Counted from the stretch's first letter, positions 12,091 through 25,188 are shown. The stretch is 64,000 nucleotides of DNA from Jackrogersella multiformis (GCA_902806575.1 CADCXD010000006.1:1-64000), one strand, 5' to 3'. The notes: generated from the sequence alone by a model not told the origin. Translations and numbers: made by a program.

Positions 12091-13242
12091 CAAAAGGTCG
12101 ACAGGGTTTGATGTCGTCACAAGGCGTAGAGTACCACAGCTGCCCATGTCATCCGCTATTGAGGAAGAACAAGCATTGGCGGCGCACGGTAACGTGCACT
12201 ATTGAGCCGCTGAAGAAGCTGGGCGGAATTGTGGCAACAGAGAAACAAGAGAGGTCGAGAGGTCAAGAGCCATACCAGGCCCCTGACGGTATGGAAATAA
12301 GCCCATGTCGAACCAGCGAACTGGAATTGATTCACTAGACCGAGCACGGGAGCTAACATCCAGGGTGGTTGACCATTGGAAGACCTGGCCACTCACTTAC
12401 AGCCTATCAAGTGCTTGTTGAACTTTACCAAGACACAACATTCCTGGAGTCGGAGGAAACGATCCAGCGAAGTAGCATCGTATGCAGTTTCAGAGGTTAC
12501 AAAGACACGTAACTACCTAGTAGGTACGGACTTGGAGGCTGACATCAACAAGCAGAGACTCTGCCTAGCTGTAGTTAGCTGTAGGCAGAGTTGTGGGGTT
12601 GGAATGCATCGCGGGTCATCCTTTCATTGAGGGAGCACCTCAAGACCACATCATCTCCAGGGTCGGCTGCGCCGCGGCTTAAAGCCTCCTGCTCGAAATG
12701 GAATCGTCTTCAGGTACCACGCGAGATGTGATAAGTAGTTCGACGAGCGTAGAAGGCGATTGGATATCACGGCCATCCTAAATTAGCTAAAGTGTTCCAA
12801 GTAGAAGTGGTTGTTTCAAGCATGTGATGTTGGAGCCGCGAGACACTTTAAGCCACATGTAAGTCATCTATGGAGACTATATGGAGACTGGGGGCCATCT
12901 GACGCGGCTTTGCGCTATTGGAATCCGAATCCGCCTTGCCGGACCGTGAAACATTATTAAATGTTATATACCTTAGGTATGCATATACCTACGTAGGTAC
13001 GTAGTAGGGAGGTATACATATACCTGTGCCGCGCCAGAAGGTGGTTGTCTGATTTTTATTAGTTTTATTAGAGCTTCAAGCCCAAAATCGAAACCTAAGT
13101 CTAGGTAGAGTAGGAATCGGAGGAATTAACCTCTTTAACCTCTCCAACTATTGAACGATCACCAGAGTAGTGGCTCCTAGTGGTGGCGTGCGGCCCCTGG
13201 CGCTAAGCGCATTTCATCTCATTTCAATAGACAGCGAACCAT

Positions 13243-13270
13243 AGGTGCTGAAGGTGCTGAAGGTGCTGAG
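13243..13270. repeat. Tandem 9-base repeat
   Basis: Three copies of GGTGCTGAA (last copy imperfect) in non-coding sequence. Confidence 0.7.
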
Positions 13271-15002
13271 AGGAGTAAGAGTTGGGAAGTCCGAGGGTTG
13301 GAACTGGTTGTCATTTTTTTCAGGGGCCGGCCCGATTGGGTTTTGATCAATCTAAATAAATGGAAGGTGGTGAATCGGTCAAATCTGGGGGAGTTCGGAG
13401 GTTTTCCAAGGTTCCAATTGTTCCAAGGTTCTAAGGTTCCAAGGTTCCATGATTGGAGTAGTGTAGGTTAGGTAGTTTCCGTGCTTGGAGCTGTTCCATG
13501 CTTGCCCTTGCCCTTGGAGATGTTTCAACGCATGACTTGCAGAGGCAGGGCAGCTTACCTGATAGGCTACAGTAATCGGATATTATCTATACTGTAATAT
13601 ATGCACTGTGATTGATTCGTTCCGTCCGATCCTAAGGTTAGGCACCTGGCACCTGGCACCTAGACAGCTAGGTACCTAACCCTTGTTCATTTCTCCTTCA
13701 TCGTCCCCCCTTAATATCCCTTTATCGATTGACCATAGTAGATTTATCTACTATAGTAGGTTTATCTACTATTATATGTCCTAGTATATATATGAAGATT
13801 GTTCTCCCCGACCCGTGGCCTAATTCCACCACTTCAAGGTTTGAGACAAAGAAAGCGATCGAATCCACTTCTCAACTCATATAAAATTCAAAGTCACCAA
13901 GTCCACCAAGTCCATCAAAAGGTAGGTAGTAGGTAATCTTGGAAGTAGGCATTCGATTCAACAACTGGCATATTTCCTCCGATGCGCCCGGCATAGTTTC
14001 GTACGCGAGTCACTCGAGACGCACCTCGTGCGCCGGCGCAGTCCAACTTCGGAATCGATCTTAATTAAGACCGTACCTTCGGACTAAGTGGAAGCCGATC
14101 TTTTGACTTACCACCTATTCACCACGTCCACCATCCATGAATGCCTTCCGTTACCCCAACCCATACGAGTCGATCACCCCGTACGTCTTTTCTCGCTAAT
14201 GACAACGAGTTGCTGCAAGCAAAGCTTTTCCCCTCTTCTGGAAGCTAGAACCAAGCTTCATGTCCATCCATGTCAGGAGTCTTGGCGATAAGGCTTGAAT
14301 TATCCGCTTGTCCAAGAATCATCTGCCGACGTCCCCTTCCGCTGTCTTGCTCCGCTTCGACGAGTCTGTTTATATACTATATAACCCAACGAGCAAAAAC
14401 AAAATATGAAGCGTCTTTTTTGAATCGAAGTCTTATATATTGTGTCGTTGACTTCGCAACCTCTCCGCCCTTTTTTTAAGAGTCCGCCTATAGAGATGCC
14501 GAGATGGTATCATGAGATCTCATCATGAGGCTCGTTGTTCACTCGGTTTGGAAACGCCAAGAAGCGAAATATGTGGTGAGAATATCTTAACCATTGACGA
14601 TGGCGATAGCTTCAGCTACGTAAGCTTCACAACCCAAGTCATAGGTCGGATTTCCTCAGCATTCCATTCAAATTTGGATCTCTGTGATTATCCGTCCAAG
14701 GATAATGCTTCGAGACCCACCATCTCTGATCCCGTTGATGGTGATTGCTGCGGTGGGACCTTGGCGCTACGGTTCTTGGAGTGCAGCTTTTTTGATGAAA
14801 TCCGGGGTTCGCCAAGTGGTGGCTGTCACGGTATCTAGTATAAAAAAAGAATTGTATGGAGTGTCCGGAACCTCAGCGTCCATTGTCCACCGGGTGAGCG
14901 GCTATATTACATTTGCAAACCAGGTACCGTACTTAGGTAAACGGTAAGGTAAACTGCGGTAAAGGAAGTTTTGGAAGAAATATTTTAAAGGCACGAGTTA
15001 AC

Positions 15003-15042
15003 TTGGGTATATCTTGGGTATATCTTAGGTATATCTTAGGTA
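15003..15042. repeat. Tandem 11-base repeat
   Basis: About three and a half copies of TTGGGTATATC/TTAGGTATATC, running into a TACCTACCTAGGTAGGTA cluster. Confidence 0.7.
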
Positions 15043-15310
15043 AGATACCTACCTAGGTAGGTACAGAAATAGCCACGGTAATCCGTAAGTACCTAGGTAC
15101 CTATGTTTCTCCTAACATTTCGGGTCTAACTTCTAGCTATCGTATCGATATCTTAGTAGTCCCAAAAGTACCTAGGTAGTCGGCCGGGGACAACAAGGTT
15201 TAGGTTTAGTTTAGCGACTGCACTGCACCTGGGCAGCAGGGAAATCACTGCACTCCATACATTCCTTGTCCAGTTACACGGGCTACCTGCTTAAATTCGG
15301 TACTCCGCAT

Positions 15311-15811
15311 TTAACATCCAAGTATCCAAATATCTCGCCATCGTTTTTCCCCAGTTCCCCAATTCTTCAACTCCACACGTTCGGGTAATTTGACAACTTC
15401 TTCAAGTGCGTCGAGTTGCAGCGCTGTGTAGACTGCCGAATTTCTAGGCGAGGGCAGCTTGAGGAATTGGATTTCTAAATATCTGCCATCCTGTAGCAAG
15501 TCACTCCATCCGCCATTTTTAGGATGCAGCATGTGAAACTGTTAGTTATTGATTGTCTGGGGTTATGTTCTCGGCTATGCCATATGATCAAGCGATGTGA
15601 GCAAAACCAACATGTTACCACATACCTACCTCCTACCTACCTCATATCTTAGATAGGTACCAACCTTGCCGCCTGGTAAGTGAATCTTACGTATGAAGGG
15701 GAGCTCATCACCTATTCCTTTCTTTCTTACACACTGCATGAAGGACAGAGGTAACCCGAATCCCTTCCACAGATCCACCACCATGACCCGTCTAGTGCCC
15801 GCTGGATCCAT
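15311..15811 (-). CDS. Small two-exon protein of unknown function
   Basis: Minus-strand model 15665-15811 plus 15311-15538 (124 residues), joined across a 126-base GT-AG intron (donor GTTGGT, acceptor AACAG after a TAACTAAC branch) that preserves frame. The sequence has protein-like composition (VMVVDLWKGFGLPLSF at the N-terminal side, HPKNGGWSDLL at the junction and VKLPERVELKNWGTG near the C-terminus). No signal peptide, membrane segment or known motif was recognised. It is the only candidate gene in a 6 kb gene-poor stretch. A further upstream exon is possible. Reality of the gene rests on coherent splicing and composition only. Confidence 0.45.
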
Positions 15812-18204
15812 AGATTCATACCTGCCATTATCATCAAAATTTCCCCTCTTTGCCTAGCTCGCCGGCAAAGCACACCTAGCCACAGGCGTGTGCTCGCCGA
15901 TCATTGCCACATGTGGCTCATCATCTAGGGGAGATCACGCTATCCGAATGCCACGGCCCATTAGACCTGATTTCAGTTCCAGTAGTGGCTTTTTAGGCTT
16001 AGAGATGTGTTACCGTGTTACCATTTTTCCTATATCTAGTCATTCCAGCCGGGGAGGCATGGGGACATGGGGACAACATGGGGACATGGCCCATCTGACA
16101 AGGCCATAATAACAGCGCTGTGATAATTATGGATTCTAGTGTAGGTAAGGAGAACGGTGCCTCCGTTATGTGCTAGGTATTTTCCACTTTCCTCCTCTTC
16201 GTTTATTACTTAGACCCTTCCTTTTAATCCCACCAATCGTAGCATCTTTAAAATATTTAGTGTTGCTGCTGACAATCTTACTACATAGGTATCATTGGCG
16301 AAAACTCTTTACTACATACCGAGGTACCCTGATATCTAGATCTAATACCGTACCTAGATACACCTTGGGTTACGCAGTTTATGTTTTCTTTGATAATAAC
16401 AATTACCATTGATCCTCATAACTCTCAGATATTCTACCGAATACATCGTCCAATGTATCGATATTGTAACCTACACGCAGCAGATTGTTTCCAATCTACT
16501 ATGGTACACCCTCATTAGCTGATTGGTCCCCCCCGCCCCCCACATTTTCCCACATATGTAGAGCTACCTATGTACCTAGGTATGTAGGTAGTTTCTCCAA
16601 TGCGGAGATGGTACAATATCCAGGGGGGCCACTACCTAGGTATGGACAAGTATGGGGTTAGCTGACAAGGGGCTCATCTCATGGGCTAGTAGGCATTATC
16701 TTGTTTATGTCTGGGGGCGGGGAATGCACTTTCCATCTATGGTCCATGGATTGACCTACGGTCTCTAAAAACTTACATATATGCATACAACTTACAGCAT
16801 ACATACATATATTGCTTTTTCTAACCATTGAAATGTTGCAGCTTATATTTTTAAAGCAGCATCAATGGAAACGGGAAGTAAGACCAACTCTCTTTACATC
16901 CACCATCCTTCATCATCTTTACGAATCCTCAATCCGATATTAGACGAATAGGGGGAAGCACATGTAACAGTTGGATAATAAGCTGGGAAGGAAGTCAGGT
17001 AAGGCAGGTCGCAAGTGCAAGTGCAAGTGAGAGTGAAAGTCCCAGAGTTTCAACTGAATCGGTGCCACTTTTTATGTTTCTTTCAGGTTCGGGTTTCACC
17101 CACCAAGACGGGCATGTCACTGCCCAGGTGTTGTTTTTTTACTATCTAGCCCTAGAGGTAGGTAGTAATACTACCTAAGTACTAATCAACCTACCAGGTA
17201 CCTAGGTAGGTAATTAACCTAACCTAAACTTTTACACTTTCCCCATCTCCGCATCCTCCTCTACCCCCCTCCCCTCCTCTTTCTCCTCCTCACTCCTCCT
17301 CACCTCGCACATAACAATTTAGGTCAACCCCGAATTCTAATCCATCATCAATCTCATCGCCTTATTCAACCTCAACCAACTGATTTTAAGGAATTATCCA
17401 TCTACCTTGCTAATATCGCCCATATCGTCTACAATTCCGTTTAGGACATTGTGTCTTCATCCATCAGACATGAGAAGGAGAAAAGCTCCAATCCAATAAT
17501 CCAATCTCACTCATATAATCTCATAATACATGACATCCATACATACCTATACCTCTTATTAGTCTCCCTCCCGCATCTCCGCACTCGCTCCTCGTTTTCC
17601 CTCATCTTCTCCGTGTCAACATCGGCGATCAATAAATCAGCCAGTAAAAGTTCTCTCTGTGCCGGTTAATTACTTAGGGTTCGTTCGATCTTCGTGAGAA
17701 ACGTATCAAGTCACAGCCTTGCTTGTCACCACCACTTGACGGGTTACCTCAGCCCTATTAGTTCCGTACTATCGACCATCTACTTTTCCTCAGGTTACGG
17801 CATCTGTTGAGCGCGACGTTGCTTCCAAACTTGGGCGAGTGGACGATCTCTCCTGGGGGGGAAGACGACGAGGACGAATGTGGTGGAAGCTTACGCTACG
17901 TACTTACAGAGTATCCTGCCTACAGAGTATCCCTGAGGTCGACTCATGCTACAATACGTACTATACCGCTTTACCACTATACCATAGCATCACGTCCATG
18001 AATTCATCCATCAATCGTCCACCCCGCAAGACGTTCATTCCTCTTTCCGGCGTAATTTCCTGGCCCTAGACCTTCAACCCTTCCGACCTACCCCCCACTT
18101 CCGGGTGCTGCGTGACTTCTTCTGCATTACCTACACCCATATTCCGCATATTTCCTACAGGGGCTTACCTTATACAAATTATTATTCACTTACCTTGACC
18201 CCAA
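15812..18204. other. Intergenic, probable regulatory region of the zinc-finger gene
   Basis: About 2.4 kb without a supported gene. It is pyrimidine-rich towards 17,240-17,760 (many CTCCT and CATC runs), as is common in long fungal 5' leaders. Several CCTAGGTA copies occur, for example near 16,573, 16,632 and 17,200. Confidence 0.5.
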
Positions 18205-21200
18205 ATGCAGGCCATGCCGTCCATAGAAGGCTCTGGCATCACCGGTACTGCCGAAGAGAACGTGGAGGGCCGGCAGCAGAAGCCCAAGACCCTACCATGT
18301 AAGTTCTGCGACAAGCGTTTTAGGTAAGACTGCCAAAGCCTTTTTATCTCCTTGCACTACGTATGCTTCCGTTGATAATCTACCTGCTTACAAGGCAATC
18401 TCGTAATTAGGCGCGTAGAACACGTCCAACGCCATGAGAGAACCCATACAAAAGAGAAGCCCTTCTCCTGCGGTTGGGCTCGCTGCGGGAAGACCTTTGG
18501 ACGTCGGTCAGTCAGCAAATTTCCTTATTTTCTTTTTACACCCAACGGGGATTTTTATGTGCTGTCCAGTGTGTGTGTGGTGGTCGACTTTGCCTTACCC
18601 ACCGGTCGTCCAACCATTCACCGTCTTTCTTGCGCGCTAAACAACCCCCGTTGCCCCCCTCAGACGCCCTGCTGCGCATATCACAGATCACACTTATGGC
18701 CCTAACGCACCCTCCCCCTCTCTATAATCCGTGACTACTAGCCCCCCATCGACTCCTGCCCTCTCCCTCGATTTCTTGTGAATATGCTTATATGGACATC
18801 AGGGATCTCCTCGTCCGCCACGAGAAACTCGTTCATCTCAACGAAGGATCTAACAAGGATGGCAACCGGCCTCGGAAGCCGTCGACGGCCAGCGCTGCCC
18901 AACCGCGGCTATCAGCGGACAGCCATGTCGATACCGAAATGATGGGTGTGCCGCGAGCTCACCCTCAACACTACCTTTCAGATTCCATGTCTTCCTCTGT
19001 AGCTGTTCCTCCGCTTGCTCCTGACCCACGTCATTCCGCTAGAGCCGCGGCGTGTAATCTTGACCTTTTATCTGATGCTGCTACTCAGATCGCTTCTGCA
19101 AACGAGGTTAACTCGATGCAACCGATGATGTCGGATCTCGGACAGCCAGGGGGTGGTTTAACACGCATCAAATCGTACGACGAGGGTATGCCGTATGCCG
19201 ATCGTGGACGTGAGCCCGAGCCGGTTCCAATGTCTGTGGGACTTCCTAATCCCGCAGGGCCATCTGCGTTCGATGATTACAACCTCTTCTTAGATGAATT
19301 TGCGACCTCATCTCACTTCCTCCCACAAGCTTTCGAGGCGGATCAGGGTATGGGTATATGGCCACGTCATCTTTCAGATATCCATCGAGGCGGCCTTTCA
19401 AAACCATCATCGCAATTTCCCTCTCGCTTCCCGTCGTTAGCCCCTGACCCGAGAGATCCATCGGAAGGCGGCAATAGGGCTCATGACGAATCGACGAGAC
19501 CGCTACCCCTGAGAGTCTCTGCGATGGACCATACCGTTATTAAAAATCGTTTGGATGAGTTCTCATCCGTATTGCCTAACGATTTTGTGTTCCCCTCCCG
19601 ACACACCCTTACTCGTTTTCTGGAAGGGTACGTAACCGGTTTCCACGACCATTTGCCGATTCTACATCTACCGACGATTACAGCTGCCGAACTAGCTCCA
19701 GAGCTACTGTTGGCGATCTTAGCAGTAGGCGCGCAATATAGGTTTGAGAGCCATCGATCAAATGCTCTATGGTATGCAGCAAAAGCTGTAGCGCTTGAGC
19801 AAATCCGACGCCGCCATAGTCACGAGGTTCATGGTTTGTTGCCAACGCCAGCAGCGTATAGTCCGCATTCCACGCGACCGTCCCCCAGCCATGGGTTTCG
19901 CCATTCGTTCAGTTCTGTCCAGCAAGAGCGTCCGATGACTCAGGATACCCACCGGGAGCCATAGTAAGTATCCCCGCCCATATAAGCCAATATTCTGTCT
20001 CTTCCTCGTTAGACCACTAACTTTACTCTCAAAGTTCTCCTAATACGCCTCAGTCCCGCATGGAGACTATCCAGGCTCTTGTGTTGCTCTTCGCTGTTGG
20101 TCTCTGGGCTGCGAAGGCTATTCTTCGCGAAGCCCTGTCGCTCCAGAGTCTTTTGGCCCTTCTGGTGCGCGAGGAAGGATTTCTATCGGAGTCTACACAA
20201 ACTGCCGACTGGGAGGCATGGGTCCGAATAGAAGGAGCTAACCGTACGAAGCTCATCACGTACTGTTTCTTCAACCTTTGCAGTGTCGCATACAATATGC
20301 CGCCTCTGCTGCTTACGTCGGAACTCAGCCTTATTCTCCCGCATTCTGCCAAACTTTGGAGAGCAGAAACGGCTTGGCAGTGGCAAGAAGCTCGTCAATC
20401 TTTCCCGAGCATGGATATATCTCTCCAGGATGCCTTTTCGAGATTATTCAGTCGACCACCCCAAGGACCCCCGGCGTACATGTCGTCCCTGGGTAATTAC
20501 ATCCTGATCCATGCCATATTGCAACATATTTTTCTTCTGAAACAGACGTCGTTTAATTCAGTGTCTCTCTTTGGTGGACTTCGTCATGATGATGTGGAAG
20601 ATTGTTCCCAAGCTTTACGAATCTGGCAGATGAGTTTCGAACAACATCAGGCACGGGTAACAGAAGGCGCCAACCAGAACAGCCCAGACGCGTTTCCGGG
20701 AGGTTCCGTTGCTTATAATTCGACAGCACTTTGGCGATTAGCCTCTATCCGGCTGTATACTGATCTGAGTCCTAGTAGAACGCTCGAAACAAGGGATGCA
20801 GGTCAGATTGCTCAGGCGTTCCACGATGCGCCATATCTCGTTCGCAGCGGGCGGCTCAACAGGGCTGTATTTCAAGCTATACACGCATTGTCTATGCTAG
20901 TTAAAGTAGGCGTCAACTACGTAGCGAGGCGGAAATCATCGGAATGGAGTATGCAACACTCATGTAAGTGGTTACAGGATGCTCAGAATGGAACTCGGGA
21001 AGGGGCGTTTCATCTAACGTTGGCACAGTATGCAACCTGGAATGCGCCATACTTCTTTCGAAATGGCTAATGACTCTTGCCTCGATCGGACCCACGAGCG
21101 CTCCCCCTGAAATCGACGAACGAAACCTTCTCGAGATGCTACGTCATATGCTCAACGAGACAGAGTTCGCAGTCCCTATCGACCCTTCGCTTTCAGGGGG

Positions 21201-21426
21201 TCCGGGACATGCGTCAAATATGGACATGGCCGTAAATGATAGCACAAAGTTGCGTCAGCTTGCTATCGCCGTAATCCGTGTTTGGTCAGAGACGTTCAAG
21301 GGATCACATATCTTCGACATCGTTAGAGTGATCGGCTCTGGGTTGGAAGGATACGCAGATTTGTTAGAGAAGCCGCGAGATAGAACACCCCTTGGTCGCA
21401 TGGTGCCCAGCTCAGGACTTGGTTGA
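18205..21426 (+). CDS. C2H2 zinc-finger transcription factor with Fungal_trans domain
   Basis: Five exons: 18205-18323, 18411-18506, 18803-19963, 20035-20963, 21029-21426, coding for 900 residues. Two classical C2H2 fingers lie at the N-terminus: Cys32/Cys35/His48/His52 and Cys60/Cys65/His78/His83, each interrupted by an intron, as is common in this class. A low-complexity linker follows. From about residue 250 (VIKNRLDEFSSVLPNDFVFPS) comes the helical fungal-specific transcription factor domain, with the METIQALVLLFAVGLW block and LCNLECAILLSKWL near its end. It should act in the nucleus as a sequence-specific regulator; the target pathway cannot be deduced. An in-frame stop just upstream fixes the first ATG; a second ATG nine bases later is possible. 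Intron 2 (296 bases) is unusually long for this window. Confidence 0.88.
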
Positions 21427-22262
21427 CTCGACCCCTAGGATAGGAACTATGAAGCCACCTGAGAGTTGGACGTGCTGAAGAGTCCCGCCGGACCCTCCCG
21501 ACCACGTATCAAGACCGAGCCAGTCGCCAATGGTAGTTCAATGGTCGGCCATTCACCAAAGGCTTCCCAACACCAAAGATAGTTTAGCCATCTTATTAGC
21601 TACATGGCGTTGTCGAGAAACCTCAGTGTTTGAGTAGAAACACTAAATAATTTCCTAGAGCACAAAAAACACGATCCACCTTGGCCGTCGCTTAGGACGT
21701 GCTTGATATCCCGATAAGGGCCTGGCTTAGGTGTCTAGAAGGAATGAGGTATTCTGGTCGTTGATACTAGGTCGAGAAATTAGTAGATTTATGGAGAATA
21801 TGATGGGAAGATGTCCATCGATATATCCATAGATACCTAGTACTGCCTCGATTATGAATAAGATCGAACATCGATAGAATAATGAACACGATGAGACATT
21901 TACGCCTCTATTCATGGTAACTATTGCTTATTTGTGATTCGCCTTTTCCATCCCGTTACCTAGGTTATAACGTCAATATATAATTACCTACATATGTAGG
22001 CACTTAGGCGTTGTTAATTAATCCTCTCAAGAGTTAGACTCAGGTTAAGTCATGGAACCCCTTAGTGATGTAGGTACGTAGGTACCTAATCTTTCATATA
22101 AATGGTAAAATCACGTGATACCGTGTTCCCTTCCGTCACCCCGCGATATGTCTCAGCGCGTCATCAACCGTCCCTTCCCAACGACTTTTCCCATTGTTCC
22201 GGCCCGAGCAAGAAACTCAATTCGTTAATTCAAGAGAAAAGCGAAAATTGACAATCGCGATC
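21427..22262. other. Intergenic
   Basis: No gene recognised. Contains TAGGTACGTAGGTACC-type repeats near 22,070-22,088 and the short promoter of the DUF2461 gene. Confidence 0.5.
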
Positions 22263-24179
22263 ATGCCCCCAAGAAAGCGCACCGCGGCCGAGGCCGCCTC
22301 TACTGCGGATGACAGGGGGACCGCCCGCCGCAGATCCAATCGCATTAGCTCGAGTGGCAAGAAGAGCGCGTATTTCGAAGCCGACGACGACAACGATGAC
22401 GACGTAGACGAGGGCCCGCCTCCTCGCAAGGCGGCGAAGACGAAAGCTAAGGCGAAGAAGACCAGGAAGGAGGAATCGGACGACGAATTGTTGTACGATG
22501 ATTATGAGGGCGGGTCCGACGGCGCCGATGGAGATAATGGCTTTGGAGAGGATAAGGAGGAGTCTGATGATGACTCCGAAAGCGAGGCGGCGCCGCCGGT
22601 AGCGCAGAAGCGAGTTCGTGGGAGACCGGCTAGGAGTCAGGTCAAGACTGCTGGGAAGTCTAATGCGAAACCCCGCGCCTCGAATGCGGCTACGGCTACG
22701 GGTAAAGCTAAGGTTAAGGCTAAGGCGAAGGCTAAGGCGAAGGCCGAGTCTGAAGAACCTGAAGATGAGGAGGGTAGCGATGATGAAGATGAAGACGAAA
22801 ACCGCATTACCTTTATACCCGGTAAGTTCAACCTTGTTGTCTTGAGCTTTCGGCCTATGATAGGCACAAGGAGGCGGTATAGATAGGTTCAGTACGTACT
22901 AATTAATACGGATTATCGCAGCAATAAAGCTAAGGGACGAAGACGGTGTTGAATACGAAGACACTCGACTACATAAAAACACGCTACTTTTCCTGAAAGA
23001 CCTTAAGGCTAATAACAATAGAGATTGGCTAAAAAGTATGTCCGCATCTCTCGATTTCCGTAAATAACCAGGTAGGCATCCTATGTACGATTCTAACGGG
23101 CTAATGCCGTTATCAGTGAACGATAAGGAATATAGGAGGTCGCTCAAGGACTGGGAGTCCTTCGTGGAGACCCTCACGGAGAAGATCATCGAGGTCGATG
23201 ACACGATCCCGGAGCTCCCTATCAAGGACGTGGTCTTCCGGATATACCGCGACATCAGGTTCAGCAAGGATCAGACGCCATATAAGGTGAACTCTTCTCC
23301 TCCCCCCCTCCAACTTTCGAGAGAAAAGCAATCATCCCTAACAAGGCCCTGCACCTCGCAGCCCCACTACTCGGCCGCCTGGTCGCGGACGGGCCGGAAG
23401 GGGCCGTACGCGTGCTACTACGTGCACGCGGAGCCCGGGCGGTGCATGATCGGCGGCGGGCTGTGGCACCCGGACAACGAGGCGCTGGCCCGCCTGCGCG
23501 CCAGCATCGACGAGCGCCCCCACCGCATCCGCCGCGTCCTCATGAACCCCGCCTTCCGCGCCGCGTTCCTGCCCGCCGCCGCCGCCAAGGCTAAGGGCGA
23601 GAAGGCCGTGCTCGCCGCGTTCGCTGCCGCGAATCAGGAGAACGCGCTTAAGACGAAGCCGAAGGTTGGTTTTCTTTGGTTGTTTTTTTTTTTTGCTCTC
23701 TTGTTTCCTTGCTTTCATGCGTAATTTTTTACTTGGGAGTATTGGTGATGGGTGGTTATATTGTGTTGTGTTATGTACGTTGGGACTCGACTTGGGAAAT
23801 GAAGCTGATTGGCGTAGGGCTTTCACCCGGACCACAAGGACATCAAGCTCCTCAAGCTGCGGAACTTCACCGTCGGCACGCAGGTCGACGACTCGTATCT
23901 CGTCGCCGAGGATTCGCAGGAGAAGATCGTGGGGGTCATCGCGGCTATGGCTGAGTTCGTAAGTACTTGGTGGACGACTCCTTACCTTGGTTGCCTACGA
24001 TGAGCTGACATATGGCGCCTATATAGGTCTCGTTTATTAACAGCGTCGTCATGCCGGATCCTAATGTCGATAGCGATTCTGACGAGGCTGATGGCGGGGC
24101 CGAGGGAGAGGAGCAGGGACAGGAGGATAAGGAGGAAGGTGAAGAGGAAGATGAAGAGGACGAGAGCAATGGCTCTTAG
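22263..24179 (+). CDS. DUF2461 (TIGR02453-like) domain protein with charged N-terminal tail
   Basis: Six exons: 22263-22821, 22922-23035, 23117-23286, 23362-23664, 23818-23958, 24027-24179, giving 479 residues. Residues 1-185 are highly charged, alternating acidic runs with K-A-K-A repeats and an RGRPARS AT-hook-like motif, suggesting a nuclear protein. From about residue 190 the DUF2461 domain begins (DTRLHKNTLLFLKDLKANN), continues with DVVFRIYRDIRFSKDQTPYK, AAWSRTGRKGPYACYYV and GGGLWHP, and ends near VSFINSVVMPDP. A Glu/Asp-rich tail closes the protein. The function of the family is unknown. For intron 2 the 81-base version is preferred over a 36-base one because it yields the family sequence WLKMNDKEYR. 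Confidence 0.85.
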
Positions 24180-24753
24180 ATAGGGGTAATGAAAACGCCA
24201 GTTCTATGCACATTTTAGCTTCGACTTGGATCATTTTGCATTTGAGATTCAATGGTATATACCGTATCTCTATCTTAATTTGATATTATTACTACCATAG
24301 ACCAAGCTACTGATAATGAAAGTTGACCAGAAAAGTGCACATCTGATGTTACCAAGAAGCGGAAATTCGCCCGCAATTCTTACCTAGAACCACTAGGTAT
24401 ACATATCTAAGCATCGTTCATTTCTCGTAGTGCTAGCTACCTAGTCAATCGCATAGGCGAATAAGTTACAATTATCATCCAGTAACTCAAGAAACTGCAA
24501 TCCACCACGTACCTAGGTACCTACTAGAAGTAAACCCTCGCGTCTTTAGTCTGGACCCACGCCCCTATCCTACCTAGGTAGGTACTGAATCCACAGAAGC
24601 TAGTAGCGAGATAGGTACCGATAGCAACTTCTGCAAACATCCGCACTACAGAGCACTAACCTAGCTATATGTAAGGCTATTCCGTGATGTTTTCCAACCA
24701 ATCATCCGCCAATTCCGGTTCCATCGTTAGGTGTGAGCACGTATAAAGCCGTC
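24180..24753. other. Intergenic with CCTAGGTA repeats
   Basis: No gene recognised. TACCTAGGTA palindromes occur near 24,510 and 24,575. This is the 5' flank of the tRNA gene. Confidence 0.5.
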
Positions 24754-24834
24754 TCTCGATTGGTCTAGTGGTCAGGATACCTGCTTGTCAATCGGCAATG
24801 CGCAGGTGGCCGGGGTTCGATTCCCCGATCGAGA
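24754..24834 (+). tRNA. tRNA-Asp(GTC) with a 10-base intron
   Basis: A full cloverleaf can be drawn. The acceptor stem TCTCGAT pairs with ATCGAGA over seven base pairs. The D-arm is TGGTCTAGTGGTCAGGATA, the anticodon stem CCTGC/GCAGG and the T-arm CGGGG-TTCGATT-CCCCG. The anticodon loop TTGTCA-C carries GTC at 24787-24789. Ten extra bases (24791-24800) lie one nucleotide 3' of the anticodon, the canonical position of nuclear tRNA introns. Removing them leaves a 71-base tRNA. Internal A and B boxes are good. The D-arm resembles tRNA-Glu, but the GTC anticodon argues for aspartate. Confidence 0.88.
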
Positions 24835-25188
24835 GGATCGCATTCCTTTTTTGTGGTACCTAATTAATTAGGCACATATAGAAAACATAGTCTCCCTCTT
24901 TCTTTCTTTTGATTTTTTATTTTTTAAATCCTTCAATGATTATTAATCAATAGTGCACCTTTTTAATCCGCTCTACACAGGTCGCGTCTTAATCGAGGGC
25001 ATTTCGTTGTGTACGTTTTATATGTGCAAACTAGGGCTGCATGTAGCCTTTCTTACCCACTTATATACTTCAAGTTCCCACGGTCCACATATATACCTAC
25101 ATACCACACCATTCCTTATAAACAATCATTGATGGAATTCATTCCTAATTTCTCCTCTCTAAGATCAGATCACCATCCTTTCATCAGA
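24835..25188. other. Short intergenic gap between tRNA-Asp and the GH92 gene
   Basis: Apart from the terminator, only unsupported short frames. It receives the 3' end of the convergent GH92 gene. Confidence 0.5.
24847..24852 (+). terminator. RNA polymerase III terminator
   Basis: A run of six T residues 12 bases after the tRNA end. Confidence 0.75.

Larger units (their letters stand above)
12008..15310. other. Gene-poor region with short tandem repeats
   Basis: No convincing gene. The open frames at 12,108-12,630 and 14,088-14,947 have no recognisable domains or splice extensions. Local structures include a 9-base tandem repeat GGTGCTGAA at about 13,243-13,270, AAGGTTCC repeats at about 13,408-13,450, CACCTGG repeats near 13,645, an 11-base repeat at about 15,003-15,042 and several CCTAGGTA copies. 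Confidence 0.5.

Noticed and set aside
14512..14947. 108- and 87-residue frames
   Set aside because: No known motif, overlapping frames and no upstream start context or intron support.
23036..23071. 36-base intron in the DUF2461 gene
   Set aside because: Too short for a fungal intron; the 81-base alternative gives the conserved family sequence.
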